A stretch of DNA of 64,000 nucleotides from Certhia americana. Its lineage: Eukaryota; Chordata; Aves; Passeriformes; Certhiidae. Below the pieces are notes generated by a model that worked only from the letters and a program-made list of their open reading frames with translations, was not told where the DNA came from and did no database searches. Made by a program: the position numbers and the translations under genes. The stretch covers positions 61,052,190 through 61,116,189 of the forward strand of contig CM031859.1 of the NCBI GenBank assembly GCA_018697195.1. The letters are read 5' to 3'. The number at the start of each line of letters is the position of its first letter. The first letter of the stretch is position 1. Below are positions 14,410 through 27,279 of the stretch, piece by piece.

Positions 14410-14632
14410 CAAATTTTTTCTTTTACTTCAACTCTTTCACTATGAGGGTAGTAGTGAGGCACTGGAACAGATTGCCCGAAGTAAATGCCACACCCCTAAA
14501 GTGTTCAAGACCAGGCTGTATTGGGCTCCCAGCAACCTGATCTAGCAGGAGGTGTCCCTGCCCATGGCAAGAGGAATTGGAAATAGATTATATTTAAGGT
14601 ATTTCAGCCCAAATCACTCCATGATTCTAATA
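14410..14632 (+). mobile_element. CR1 LINE, 5'-truncated 3' end
   Basis: A second sense-strand CR1 terminus. The ordered blocks are 'tatgagggtagtagtgaggc', 'cactggaacagattgccc', 'gtgttcaagaccaggctg', 'agcaacctgatctagcagga', 'ctgcccatggcaagagg' and a terminal 'ccaaatcactccatgattct' run. The middle 'gatgatctttaaggtccc' block is badly diverged ('agattatatttaaggtattt'), so this copy is old. Only the untranslated end and a few bases before it remain, with no coding capacity. Confidence 0.88.
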
Positions 14633-17600
14633 TTTAAATAAATAATTCTACAAGATAATGTTTGATTAAAGACCAGAAATGTTTTTCTGTTCAAGGAGAG
14701 ACCTTTGAATATGGGCCTCCCTGGTTTATCCATTTCTATTTAATGATACTTGGGTGAAGAGGAAAAAACTATTCCTTCTGTTAAATGATTAAGTTATGGT
14801 CCATTTAAAGAAGTCCAACCATGAAAATCACTCTAGATACCAAGTAAAATTGACAAGAAGCTGACTTTTAAGAAGCAGTATGCAAATTAAATTGTTTTCC
14901 AGTAGGATTGCAATAATTTTAGTGCTCCTTCACCCTGCCCCAAATAAGTGGTCACACATGTCCTGGGAAAAGAAGGGGGTGTCTATTAATTTGAATAGAA
15001 CTGGATTCTTGCTCATGTGAAATATTACTGTCATAGCAAAACTATAGACAGTGTTTGTAGCTTTCCATAAACTTCTATCCCCTGGGAACTAAATAAATGT
15101 TTTAAAATTGACTTTATTTTAAAACAGACAGAAATGACAAACAGGACGTTGAAACATAAAACTGAGTGTTTCAAAAAGAAACAATCCATGCTTGAACTAT
15201 CAGCATCTCAAATTAGTATATCTTTTTTTGTTAGAGAAAAAACTAGTCCTGTTACACAACATTTTTAAAACAAGTTTAAAAAAGAACCTTAAACCAAAAT
15301 TTTTTTAGATATGGCATTATATGGGAAATCTTTACTAAAAATAAAATTTAAAAAAAAATATAAAGAGGTCATCAAAGATAACTTAATTTTATATCATAAC
15401 AGCCATGGACAGTCAGAGCCATATTATTGCTTTTCTCCACACAGACCCATTCCTGAGCACTTTTGGTCCCCCGTCATCAGCATTCCAATCTGCAGGCCTG
15501 CAGCTGCAACGGCACACACAGGCACGCACTCTGGAGTGGAGGAGCTGATTGCATAGCCTGAAGTGTATGAATAAAGGCTTATTACAAAGCAAATGCATAA
15601 GGGTCTCCTACAGTGTCACTCCCCTCAAGCGAGCAAGGCGGGAAATTGATCATGATTCTGAAAAGTAATTAAGTTTGAAAGGAAAAGTAAATCCTATTTA
15701 TCTACAGCAGGCATTGGTTCAACTAAAGGGAGCATCTCAAGCCCTAAAAAAGCCTTCCCGAAGAAAAATTACAAAATAAAGCAGTTATGAAGAGTGAGAC
15801 AAAATAGACATAAATAGGAGGCATGTAAATTCATGTTATTCAAACAAGGTTTTAAGTTAAGTACACCAGACATCCTCACATTCATACGATCAGAACATGT
15901 AAAGTCTACAGCACTGACAGAAATATTTTATGACATGTATTTGATGACAGTGAAAGATCAGTAGCTCACTTACCATAGTGAAATCTGGGAACACGGCCAG
16001 TAATCTTTAAAAAACACAATTAAAATACATTAGTTAGTTGGCTTATAACTTAAAAGGATAGCATGCTCTGAATATTGGACTTTTTAATTGTAAACACTCT
16101 GATGCTAGAAACTCAGAACATTTAACTTCTGTTCTTGTGCATATCCCTGTTTTGCCTGTCTTCTCTTCTTAAAAAGTACCACATAAAAAGTATCAAATAG
16201 GGTAAATGTTTTTTAGGGAAAGGATTAATTCCACTTATCCTGGCATGTCTAAAAATTTGCATTAATTCCATATAATGTAGCTGAAATTTGATCTCCACCT
16301 AATTCAATGGCTGCAATTCCTTACAGCTTAGTTTTCATTTGTAGTCTGCCTCAGTTTATGAGTCGTCTCACAACTAGATCATATAAAACATTTTGAACAG
16401 ATCACAGTTTTCAGGTATTAAAATCTAAGCTTATCAAGTTGTGAAATACAAAGCTCTAAGACACTTCCAGAAGTCACACAAAAGACAAATCAAGAAACCT
16501 GCCCCTATGGGAAGTTATCTCTTTATGAGGTCATACACTGTCTAAAAAGACAAGAAAAAGATCATTTTGCTATATTGAAATCCATTCAGTAGTTTTGTTG
16601 CTCTGTCTAGAAGACAGAAACACCTGAATTAGCCAATACCAACTGCTGAAGAAAGGAGAAGTGAGAGCAGCTCTGAACAGGGCATCCAGCCAATGTCATG
16701 GTGTGCAGCTCTCCCACCTTGCAGTGATTGTCTCGCAGTGTGACTCATCCAGCTCCAAAGTAATCTAATAAAGCCATGATTCAGGGCAGTGTGATAGGAA
16801 TCTTGATTGATTTTGCATGCACAGGTTTCTGACATGTACAAATGGAGAGGACTATTTTGTAGATAATGATTTGATGCCTACAGAAAACCAAAGACATAAT
16901 TCATAACAAAAGCCACTTTTCGTTGTAGGAGACAATATTTTATGTTATGTAAAAGCTGTATGGGAAACAATATCAAGATTGTAATAAACTTTAATTAAAT
17001 AAAATATTAACTCTGGACTAGAAAAATAATGAATGTATAAATGTTGCCTGTAAGTTGTTTTCAAAACTATACAATAATAATTTTTATGATTATTCAGTTG
17101 CTTGGATTTAAGCAGCAGTTAAGAAAACTTAACCAAGAAAAACGTTTTCACCTCATGACTTGAAATATTCCAGTACCAAATTACCAGGTAGTTTTTCTGA
17201 GTTCCAGCAATCTACTTGGAAATGTCCATCAAATCATAGAAAAAAATTTTAGTTTATGGAATGCATGAAAATTAAGTTACACAAATGTGCTGTCAGAAAA
17301 AGAAAACCAAAACAAAAATATTAATTTTTTTGTTTGTTTACTGTTTAAAAACTCTTTGTTTAGAAATTACTGATGTGCTTAAGGAAGTAATGACCTTTTG
17401 ATGGGCAATTTACAATAGTAAAAATCAATGGATATATTTTACAGACATTACAATGCATGTTCATCACTACCACAAAACAAAGCAAAATACAATTTTATTT
17501 TCTTCCATGTTTATGAATGAACATTCTAATGAGCAGTCAATACCACAAATCAGGAAGATTTTTCATATGAAATCACTTCCCAGTCTTTCTCTACTCTGTC

Positions 17601-18000
17601 CTCCATAGACAATCTTAAAAAATCACAAGAAAACATCAGCAGAAAATTTTTCAAAAATATTTTTGAATTATTGCCAACTTTATTAAACCACTTCAAGAAA
17701 AATTGACATAACTGAACATTTACAATTTTTTGTCAGACACTTTATTATACAGTATTTTGAAAGCCACTTGAATATTAATTAGGCTTTGTATTAAATGAGT
17801 TTCTATGCACCCTAAAATTTAATTTCATTATTTTTTATTTATCAGTACACACTATTCTATATACACCATAGTATGACATAGATTTATGTAATTTTTTGTA
17901 TGTATGTGTATAAATAGAAGAACAAAAAGTTTTTCACATGCTGTTTTCAGCTGTTTGTAGAAATAGAAAAACAAAGGATCCCAGTTTTTTCCTCGTCTCC
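14633..18000. other. Unique DNA with two GC-richer pockets
   Basis: Most of this stretch is AT-rich and featureless. Two pockets stand out for higher GC and a complex, non-repetitive texture: about 15395-15660 and about 16630-16850. Short open frames overlap both pockets on one or both strands, but frames open on opposite strands at once suggest composition rather than coding. An 18-bp perfect palindrome lies at 17650-17667. The pockets could be conserved non-coding elements; this is inference. Confidence 0.45.
17650..17667. repeat. 18-bp perfect palindrome
   Basis: TTCAAAAATATTTTTGAA reads identically on both strands. In AT-rich DNA such palindromes arise by chance at an appreciable rate. 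No function is implied. Confidence 0.8.
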
Positions 18001-18114
18001 TCGCTCTTCTCTTCTCTTCCTCTTCTCTTTCTCTTCTCGTCTCTTCTCTTCTCTTCTCTCTCGTCCTCTTCTCTTCTCTTCTCTTCTCTTCTCTTCTCTT
18101 CTCTTCTCTTCTCT
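18001..18114. repeat. (CTCTT)n pyrimidine microsatellite
   Basis: An imperfect C/T-only array with a clean core of nine CTCTT units at 18066-18110. The first half (18001-18065) carries G interruptions and one-base unit-length changes, so the array is pure at one end and decayed at the other. The homopurine strand is minus. Open frames across it (98 codons on plus, 107 on minus, the latter Arg/Glu-rich) are translations of the repeat and not genes. A homopurine-homopyrimidine mirror repeat of this length can form triplex DNA. Confidence 0.95.
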
Positions 18115-18990
18115 CAAAACTATACTCAGTGTAAGTCTCCACCCAAATCCTGTGGCCCTCTGGGCCTGTGCACATCTCTAACTAGAACAATCAATACTGG
18201 AAACAGTTTCAAATCCTTCCCGAAGAATTTCTAATTCTCTCTTCTTTCACCCAGTAGCTTCATTTTTATCTGAATAGCTAATATCACCCAATCAACATGA
18301 GGAAAATAGCAAGATAAAATTCAGTGAAGGGGAAAAAAATGGTGTGGTAAGGATAAATTTTAAATATCTCAGAAATCATACAAGCACTGGCACAAAATCT
18401 GCAGAATGTGAAATCATGGCTTAGTTACTGCACACAGCCACCTTTCTAGCTTTTATTCCAAACTGTCAGTATCCATTACAGCTTCAATTCATTTATTACC
18501 ATACCCATCTTTCTTCCTGCCTGTAATCATTTATAAAGAAAAGCAAACTTCTATTGCATTTACTGCTGCTGCCGAGACTTGAATTGAACTGTTTTTCATA
18601 GATATTAGGCAAGCTTATTCTCTTATCATGTAGTTATATTGCTAACCACATCTGCATTTAGACCACTGCCCATCATGTATGCTCAATATATCTTGATCTA
18701 AATTAATTAAATTGTTGTAAAACTACATAGACTAGCTATGTTCTCATACACTTTAACCCAATTCTATATTTATTCCTCTCTGAAAGTGTAAGTCAGATTA
18801 AGTTAAATCACCTTGCATTTTAAGTAAAGGTTTTGTAACCTACAGGGTAGTTTAACAAATTGTGTTCCACGCTATTCATTTCCATTAATCTGTTCAACTA
18901 CACTACCTAAATGATTTTATTTCAATGATTTCTCTTTAAATCTAATTTCATTTAGTGATTTCCAAATTTCCAAAGGTGTTTTCTAGCCTG
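18115..18990. other. AT-rich unique DNA, nothing recognised
   Basis: Lies between the two pyrimidine repeats. I see no transposon, exon or RNA gene in it. Confidence 0.5.
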
Positions 18991-19028
18991 CTCTCTCTCT
19001 TTCCCTCTCTCTCTCTCTCTCTCTGTGT
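18991..19028. repeat. (CT)n microsatellite
   Basis: CT dinucleotides interrupted once by 'ttcc' and ending in 'gtgtctcc'. It is the second pyrimidine-only repeat within 1 kb of the CTCTT array. Confidence 0.9.
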
Positions 19029-21454
19029 CTCCTCAGAAAATCCAGTGGGGTTTTTTTGCTGGTTTGCCACTGACTAAATTGTAGGCCCTATTCACATCTG
19101 TCTTTATCACTAGCATTCCTTTCTATAGTATTGTCAGAGAGTACATGTGCAGAATTTTGCAATGCCCAACAGGAGGAAATTGTCCCCTCCAATAACTTGA
19201 GGTTTCTTGATGAAAGAGTAGAGACATTCAGGAATGCATTGCTGTCTGTGTCTGCAATTGTCCATGTCAATGGCTCTTAAGTATCCCAGGGAAAGAATTG
19301 CCTTCAACAAGACTTGATGAAGTGAAACCCACAGACTTGCACCAACTTCTGTATCTAAAACGCTCTACAGTGAAAGGAATCTAAGGACTGTTAGATATCT
19401 TATCCATCATTTTATCTATAAGCTTTCTCAGAAGTTTTGGGAAAACAGAAGAGTTGATATTACCTCTCAAGAGTGCCAGATTGTAGTCAAATTACTGACA
19501 TATCCACCAGCTCAACATAAGGCAACACAAATTCTGAACAGAGGAACAGTTATGCAATACAGTGAAAACACACCATATTCTTCTCTGTCTGTAACCATCA
19601 AATTCTTCACTTCCTGACCACTAATGTTTTTTTATTATTCCTTGAAAATCCACATATTTTAAAGGAGCTTTGGGGATGAAGACTTAGGTCCCCAGGAGAA
19701 TTCGCACATGCCAGGATGATCCACAGTTTTGAATTTCTTGATGCACATTGTGTTAGTGAGGATTTTAATTAAACTCAGTGGCAGATTGTCTGAAGCAGCT
19801 GAAGCCCATAACTATTGTGTATGAAGGAAAAGCGTTGAAGGAGTAGATGGATAATTATATTGAAATCAGGACTCATTTCAGGCTCCTGTGTAATTATCGA
19901 GGTCATCAAAACAGTTCCTCACAAACAGGAAGTCTTTGTAATTCAGACGCATTTATATATTTTTTAAGCTATAATATCAAGCTGGGACAGTATTATATGT
20001 ACATAGTATAATTTGAAACCACATATTTATCCCACAAACCATTTCTTAAAATACAAAATAGCCTCATCTTTGTATCCAGAAGTAGATCAAAGCCTAACCT
20101 ACCTCACATCTGTAGAAGATGTATTATTTTTCTAAAGCAAATATTCCAGTTTCTGGAGAATGAAGCAGAAAGGAAAGTCGAGAAGCCAAGACTAGCACAA
20201 ATAACTTCTCACTGCTGTCAAAAAATATGAATTAATAGTAGAAGTTTGTTTGTCATCATTTTTTCACGATCTTATAAAAATCTAGGACAAAAGTAAATAA
20301 CCAACTGTGACACTGGGTAGGTGTCATTGAAATCTGTATATATCTTGAAATATATATCTTGAAGAAACTGGTATGTTCTTCAATAAATGCAAATACTGTT
20401 TGCTTTGGGAGTATTCTGCTTAGGCTGGGTGCAGTATAGTAGCTTCAGAACTTCAATTAGTACTGAATTCTGAAACAAAAACCCTTATCTCATGTTCGGA
20501 TTGGAATTTCTGTCAAGTATGATAATTACTATGTCATCACTTGCAACTCCTTGCTTAAAAACAAACAAAAAAAAAATCAATGAAAATCTTTAAAAGTATT
20601 TGACTTGTTCCCTTTACTACAGAAAAGAACCTTTCAACTAACAAAAATGCTTGCTTGTAGTTTCTAAATCACTTTAAAGTGAGGCTGAGGTAGACAGGTA
20701 TAGTACACATTTTACATCAGACCACCCCAGTAAACATCATTTGAGGGGTAGCCATGGTGCTAACCACCACAATGGACAACATTCATCTGTGGTGCCTGGT
20801 TATATTCCCTCTTCAAAACATCCATGCACTATTACTACCCTGTAAGCCCACCACTAGTGCATCCAGACTGTCCTCATGCAGCTGGTGCCAAAGATTGTAG
20901 CTTTTCACAGTGCAGTGTCATTAGTTTTTCCTCTAGAAAGACGGATCCTAATGCCCTGAATACAGTATAGCACTTTCACAAAGCAGTTTCCTGAAAAGAG
21001 GCTGGAGAAGACACTGTTGCACATATCCAACCTCACTACTCTACTCTGTTAGGCAATGCCTGCTGGCTCCTCAGATGCTATCAAGAAAAAGTGAAATTGC
21101 TTGTTTAGTGCCTGCACTTACACTTTGCTCTGTTTTAACATTTTTTGATCCTTTGAATCTCCCATTCCTGTCTCTTTCCCATTCCTTGGCATATTGTCAT
21201 GTGATTCCTCCCTGCTCTTTTCCCCATAACTTTCCCCATCTCTTCTTGGAAAGGTTCCAAGATAAGGCTTCTTTGTAGATTTTGTTGGACTGTTGTCTTA
21301 GTTGAATTCAATATAGACTGTTGATGATAACTGTAAGAGAAACTGTTTAAAAGAAGCACATAGACCTGGCCACTCCCTGCCATATATTCTGTACCTATCC
21401 TCCTTCCTCCATAACTCTTGCAATAAGCATGCTAGAGGGTAAAGCCCTGCATCT
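19029..21454. other. Unique DNA, no gene recognised
   Basis: AT-rich DNA with short moderate-GC stretches. A tandem duplication of about 14 bp ('tatatatcttgaa' twice) is at about 20335-20362. The open frames at 19088-19270 (minus) and 21075-21383 (both strands) are short and unrecognised. No transposon was assigned. Confidence 0.5.
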
Positions 21455-21935
21455 TATTTTAACTGTATTTTCATGGACCTGCTGTCCCAAAATTTATCTA
21501 CTTCCTTTTTGTAAGCATCTATATCATCTACAACCACGACTGCTTATGGCAAAGGATTCCAGAAACCTTCTATCAGCAAGAAGAAATATGCTCCTTTATC
21601 TGTTTTAAATTAAACTCCTACAGTTTTCTTGAAATGCCATCTAGTTTTATTACTGCAGGCTCATGTGCCAAGGTGTAAGTCTGCCATCTTTATGATTTTG
21701 TAAATTTTTTCAAACCTCTCTCTTAGGTCAAGCATCACTGATATTTTATTCTCTTCTCATAAGCCAGCTTTTCCATCTCCTCCATAATTTTTATTATCCT
21801 TTGCCTTTTCCACTTTGTCCTTCTTGAGGTGTGGAGACAAGAATGGCCTACCATGCTGAAGATGCAGGCTCATAAAAATCTTGTGTGGCCAAAACTCTCT
21901 CTGTCCTGATCCCAGTTGCCTTCACAATGATGTTA
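21455..21935 (-). mobile_element. Old CR1-like LINE fragment, antisense
   Basis: On the plus strand the sequence reads as the reverse complement of an ancient amniote CR1/L3-type LINE 3' region. The recognisable ordered blocks are 'tttatctacttcctttttg', 'ggcaaaggattccagaaacc', 'aagaagaaatatgctccttt', 'tatgattttgtaaatttttt', 'tctcataagccagctttt', 'tattatcctttgcctttt', 'cttgaggtgtggagacaaga' and 'ctaccatgctgaagatgcag'. Divergence is heavy, so this is much older than the other CR1 copies in the window. It has no coding capacity left. It stops just before a T28 tract, which may mark a later insertion or expansion. The family assignment is from memory; the position within the element is approximate. 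Confidence 0.7.
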
Positions 21936-21940
21936 AGCTC

Positions 21941-21943
<3 letters not shown>

Positions 21944-21971
<28 letters not shown>
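21944..21971. repeat. T28 homopolymer
   Basis: An uninterrupted T run directly after the old CR1-like fragment. CR1 elements do not end in poly(A), so the tract is not the LINE's own tail. I cannot identify an element attached to its other side. Confidence 0.95.
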
Positions 21972-24900
21972 CCTGGCTACAACTACATGCCAAGAAAGTT
22001 ATTTTAGAAAAATATCTGTTACTTCCAAGTTCAGTACTGGGAAAAAAGTAACATACAATGGAAAGTTAAATGACTTCTCTCTGTCACTCTAGTTGAAGCA
22101 GAATCATATTTCAAAGTGTTTCTCTTGTTTTCTGTTGCAATCCTAAAGTGACTCTAGCTTCTTGACTGTTAAAGATCAGTTTTTCTCTCCAACTTTCCCT
22201 GTAATTTCTTTACTGACTTATCTCTCTTGATATATTGTAAAGAATAAACAGACAGGTTTAGAAAGGTAGGACTTCAAGGTCTTCCTCAGACACTTGGTCT
22301 CCCAAGGCACAGCTGATGCTCTGGCTTAGAATCAGCTGCTGTAGTAGGTTGTAGCTGGAAAGGACCGCTGCAAAGGGCAATGCATGACAAATCTAAACCA
22401 AATAGGTAACATAGTATCACACTTAGTATTCACAAATGTATATTTGCAGGAAACACATAACATTTAAAATATCCCTGGAAATCCCACTCCCATTACAGCA
22501 AACTTTAGAACACTATTTGCATATATGCTTTCAGAAAACTTTACTAAATGTAATGTAAATTAAAGATTTTTAAACTCTCCTCCACATCTAAAGCTGAAAA
22601 AACCCCAAACATTTAAATGCCAGAGTTTTCTCCTTGCCTCACAAAAACTGTCCCCTCTGACTAAGCTCTTCTGGCATCATAATGAAGCCTTTCCTCATTG
22701 GGCCTATTTTGAAGCATTTTTATGGTTTCTTGCTATGCACATTATGTTGGCTAGGTAACTCCCCAGCTGGTTTGTGTTCTCATTCAAAGCGACAGCCTAC
22801 CGGTAAATAAAAAATGTTCAATTACTAAATGAGAACTGAAACTGCAGTCCTATCACTTCACTTCAGACACCATTTAAAAGAGAAAAAAAACTCAGACCCA
22901 AATAACCCAAAACATTAATGGCAAAACAGGAAATGACACTGATTTGGAATTGGGTTTTGAGTGGCATTCACTCATTAACTATTCCAAACATATTAGCAGC
23001 CTAAGGGGATCTTCCATGTCTCAGTGGAGGAGAGGCAGTTAGTCAAAACTTTTCATTTATAACAGTCACAAGAGTATTCAAACCAGGAGCTTCATACCTG
23101 CAAGCAAAGGAATTATGTAGCACCTGAAGTCACACTTCTGTATCATGTTTTACAATAGTATTCTGCATGACATAAATATTAAAATAAGTTCTTGAAAAAG
23201 AAAAAAACCCCACAAGATGAACAATTTAATTAATTTTCTTTTACAATGGATCAAGCTCCCTATGGGTTTTCATAAACACATGAACAAAGTTCCCAAGACT
23301 TGGTTTCTTAGTTTCTCTCAAGTGTTCAAATTAAGATGTTCTTTATTAAATCTAGCATAATAATCTCAAAGTTTAAAAAAGGGAAGTACAGCTGTCTAAC
23401 ATATATGCTTTCATATTTTGAATGCTTTGTTCAGTGTTCTTCCTTCTGCATTTCCCTTCTGCTGCAACTGCTATTAAGAGGTGCTTCTCTCTTTATTGCA
23501 TTGCCTTCTTCTATTCCCATCCCACTAACCTGCATATAAATGCAATGGTCCAAACACTTCCTGCCTGCTCAGCTAAAATTTGTTTATTCTAATCCTCGTA
23601 TAATTGATCACCTAGACTTTAACCTCTGTATTATTTTTTCAGAACGTTTTCATTTTTATATTTAATATTCTCAGTATTGTCCCATGTTTTCCTCTATTGT
23701 GTCTAGAATCTGAGCTCTGAACACCTGTAAGTTAGTAACTATGAATGGCTAGAAAAGTTAATTGAAATAATTGAAACTCCAAGTTCAGCATCTTTTTATA
23801 TTTTGCTTCAAATGCTTTTGAAATTATAAGAAAATGATATAGCCAGAAAATATGTTGTGATTTTCCCTCTACAGTAGCTGAAGCTCAAGTTACTTTGATA
23901 TGCAAGTTGTGTTTGGAGACTGCCATCAGACATCCATTTTTAATTCACCCTTTTTAAAACTGTCAGTCTCACAGTTAAAATCACATCTGCTAAATACACT
24001 CAATAGTTTTAATACGTGAGTAATTTTACCCACTAATTTTTATTTAATACATTTTTATTCAAAAGGAGATGAGGAAACTTGTGCTGTACTCTGCCTCAGC
24101 TAATTGGTGCTCAGCTAAGTTAGGCACTAGCACACCTGCAAGCCAAAAGAGCATAAGTATTGACTATCTGAAAACAAAATAGAAGGAAAATCCATAGAGA
24201 GAGAGAGAGAGTGGTCACTCTCTTGGTCTGCCTTCTTTTTTTCAAAAAAAAAAGGATACAAGAATTCTTTTTCAGCTAGAAAAATGTCAGCTCACACACT
24301 GCTTCTCTCTTACGTGACTAAATGTTGAAAGCTATCTGCTTCTTCTTTGTGATAGCTAAACCAAAGTTTGGACTTCTATGTTCAAAGACAGGTTATTACA
24401 TATTGCCAGCAAAGCAGAGGAGAAAACAAAATTGTTTATCTTCTAGCTCACTAATCTAGTCAGGACTAATTTAGGCTCAATTTCTTTGGTTTTGGATTAT
24501 TTTTCAGATTTTTTTAAGTACTTCAACTTCCATTGCTTTCCTCTCAAAAAAATGGTATGAATTTTAAGCAGCAAATACATAGCTACGGCTTTATACCACT
24601 GCGGCTATTGGTGGCTATTTGGTAAGGGAATTATTCAGAACCAAGTTTGGTGAAACACTTGCCTTCCTAGTGCTCAGATGTCATTGCAATGGACTGAGGC
24701 AAACATCCCTTAGTTTTTGTTCATGGCTCTGTTGACTCTCCTTTGCATTCCTTTCCCCTATATTTCCCAGTTCTGAGAATAATTAGCAGCACTCACTGGT
24801 GATAGCACGCTGCAGCAACCTAACAGTGATATCTTGCCAACACCAGCTGTGCTTCAGTATTTATTTATTAAGATCACACTATTTACACAGGACAAAGTTG

Positions 24901-27242
24901 CTGAGACTGCAAAGAGATGAATACAGTTACAGCAGCTGAATTTCAGCTTGACTTTTGAAAGGAAATAATACCCATACTGGGTAACATTTATCTCTAAGAA
25001 GAGGGGATACAAGCCTTTAATTCCACTTTCAATTTATGTTTTGCTTGCTCTTGAGTTTAGTCTACAGGTCATGGAAGGGAATCTTGTACTACAGGGTGTA
25101 GTGGATGATCTTCTTTTTGCACTGCATTTAAGCAGCTGAGTGCAGAGACATTGGATATGCAGGAAAAGGATGCATCTGTGAGACAGGCATCCCCTTTGCA
25201 TTGCTAAGGCCAAGTCTGAGGCTGGCTTTTTAAATCATGATACACTTGAATTTTCACATCTGCTTGTCAGAACTCTTGAGCAACATGAAAACTGATGTCA
25301 GCAAGTCTGCTGCTTTCTAGTTCATCTCAGGCAGGAAAAAAAAATTAGGCAGCCTTATGATTTAATGTGTATGCTCTTTACAGTAGAGTGAATGCCAGAA
25401 ATTTAAAAGGCTAGACTCTTTTAAATTAAAGATTTCATTTAAAATTTGTAAAAAGGGCTGATGAAATATTACAGAAATTCACACTAGAAGAGTGTACATT
25501 TGGAAGATCACTGGCTACTTTCTCCTTTTTGTTTAGAAAACTGTGTAAATTTTCTGTTCCTTACCCTCATTTGACTATTACTGCATATGAAGTAGTAGTG
25601 ATTTCCAGCCTCCTGGAAATAAAAAAACTGCCACTGAAATGTGAGCCTAAAATGACTATTCAAATATTCAGAAAACACTTTGCTAAACCTTTTCTGATAT
25701 ACATAGGTCCTTAAGTTATTTCAAAAGTAATATCTTACAAGGAAAAAGGTGAAGCCAGGAAAAAATGTTACTGTCTGCTTACCAAGGGAAGGGGAACGAA
25801 GGGTGACCCCAGCATCGACTGCAGCTTTAGCAGTGGGGCACCATCCCACAAGATCTGAGCATGGCAGGCAGAGCCAGGTGCTGGGAACAGAGTGCATCAA
25901 ATGTAAGCCATGAGCTTACAGGGAACTTGTTGAGGAGAAGCACGACACAGAGAAGATGGAGCAAGAGCTGGGGGCCCTTTCAATATAGCTCAGGCAGGGA
26001 TTGGAGATCCTGGGCTGAGCTGAAATGGACATTCTGGGCCCATAGGAAACTTGGTGGGGCTGGTCAGGACCATTCAGGTCTATTAGTGCTCTCAGGGCTT
26101 TGGCACAGAGCCGTCCTGAAATATTCAGTTGAAAAGCAGTCATAGAAAGAAGCATTTAAAAAGTTGAGGACGATGAGCATTAACAGAGCAGTGTCCCACA
26201 CCAGAATTGCAGCCTTCTCATCACCTCACTGAAATAAAGTGTATAAAGGCAAAATTTACTTTTAAAAAAATAATGCATTATGAGATAATAAATGCCTAAA
26301 TGGAAGCATAATTGAATGTTTTACTTTGACTTTTTCTAATTTTTTTGTTGAGTAATACAACCTGAAACACTTATAAAAATTATTTAAGATTTGTATAACA
26401 GACATGGTAAGAAGTTAAAACTGTATAGACAGTGTTTTTGTGTCACCTCTAGTTATCAATGGTTCACCTTTGTGCAAGTATATTGCATGCATATTTAAAG
26501 CTTCTCAAGGTATATAATTTTTTCAAAGTGGGCAGCTTCTTTGATTTTAATCAGAGTTGAGTGATTAGCATTCTTGAAGATATGTGTGAGAAACCTTCTT
26601 AAGTATGGTTCACCTGACCTCCCCAGCTATGTTAAGGATGATGTTATTTTTTATGAGCCGTGAATACAGAATCATTGACTGCTTGTAGGTAGCTATAAAA
26701 TCTGGAGTACATGATCAAAAGTAGTTATCTTTAGTAGCTGTTTTCTGGTCCGCATAAAATAAATTGACCTTATAGCCCTTTTTCATTAGAGAGCATCAAT
26801 AGCACAATAAACATTGCTATGGAATGTCAGGCACTATTCAGTCTGATAGCAGACTCAATATTGAGGCCAAATGATGGCATGAAATGCTGCCCCATCTCCT
26901 GCCCTACAGGCAGCAAATATTCTGATTCAAGGGTCAGATGGAATGCAAATGCTTTCTGTTGTGAGAGTGCTAACATACCCATTTTTTGACTGTTTTTTTT
27001 ATGAACAGTTAAAAAATGCTTATTTTAAAAGAAAACCTGGAGCCTCTCGAGTCATTTCAGTTCACCCCTTGCTATCTGGATCACTATGCAAGACAACACT
27101 CCCAACTTTTATTACTTAAAATCGTCTTGATTTCAAGCTGATTTACTGAGGTTGTTCCCTATCTTGGGATTCAAAAATTTTGAGTAATCTGTTTCTTAAT
27201 ATGTATACAGATATAACGTAGCTAATAATTCTAAACCATGAA

Positions 27243-27248
<6 letters not shown>
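21972..27248. other. Unique DNA with one GC-richer pocket
   Basis: No identifiable gene. A pocket at about 25740-26230 has visibly higher GC than its surroundings, with frames open on both strands (25861-26145 plus, 25916-26155 minus). It resembles a degraded repeat or a non-coding exon more than a coding exon, and I cannot assign a family. An AG repeat with an adjoining inverted repeat is at 24196-24223. The remainder is AT-rich and featureless. Confidence 0.45.
24196..24223. repeat. (AG)n repeat joined to an 8-bp inverted repeat
   Basis: Eight AG units (24196-24211) run into AGAGAGTG-GT-CACTCTCT (24206-24223), so the purine repeat folds back on a matching pyrimidine arm. Short and probably incidental. 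Confidence 0.75.

Positions 27249-27276
<28 letters not shown>
27249..27276. repeat. (AT)14 microsatellite
   Basis: Fourteen uninterrupted AT dinucleotides. The overlapping minus-strand open frame (27143-27325) contains an Ile-Tyr run that only reflects this repeat. Confidence 0.95.

Positions 27277-27279
<3 letters not shown>

Noticed and set aside
17852..18175. Arg/Glu-rich 107-codon frame on the minus strand
   Set aside because: It is a translation of the (CTCTT)n microsatellite, where a 5-bp unit free of stops yields a periodic peptide.
25861..26155. Coding exon in a GC-richer block
   Set aside because: Frames are open on both strands in the same interval, and neither matches a known protein. 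I kept it only as an unassigned block.
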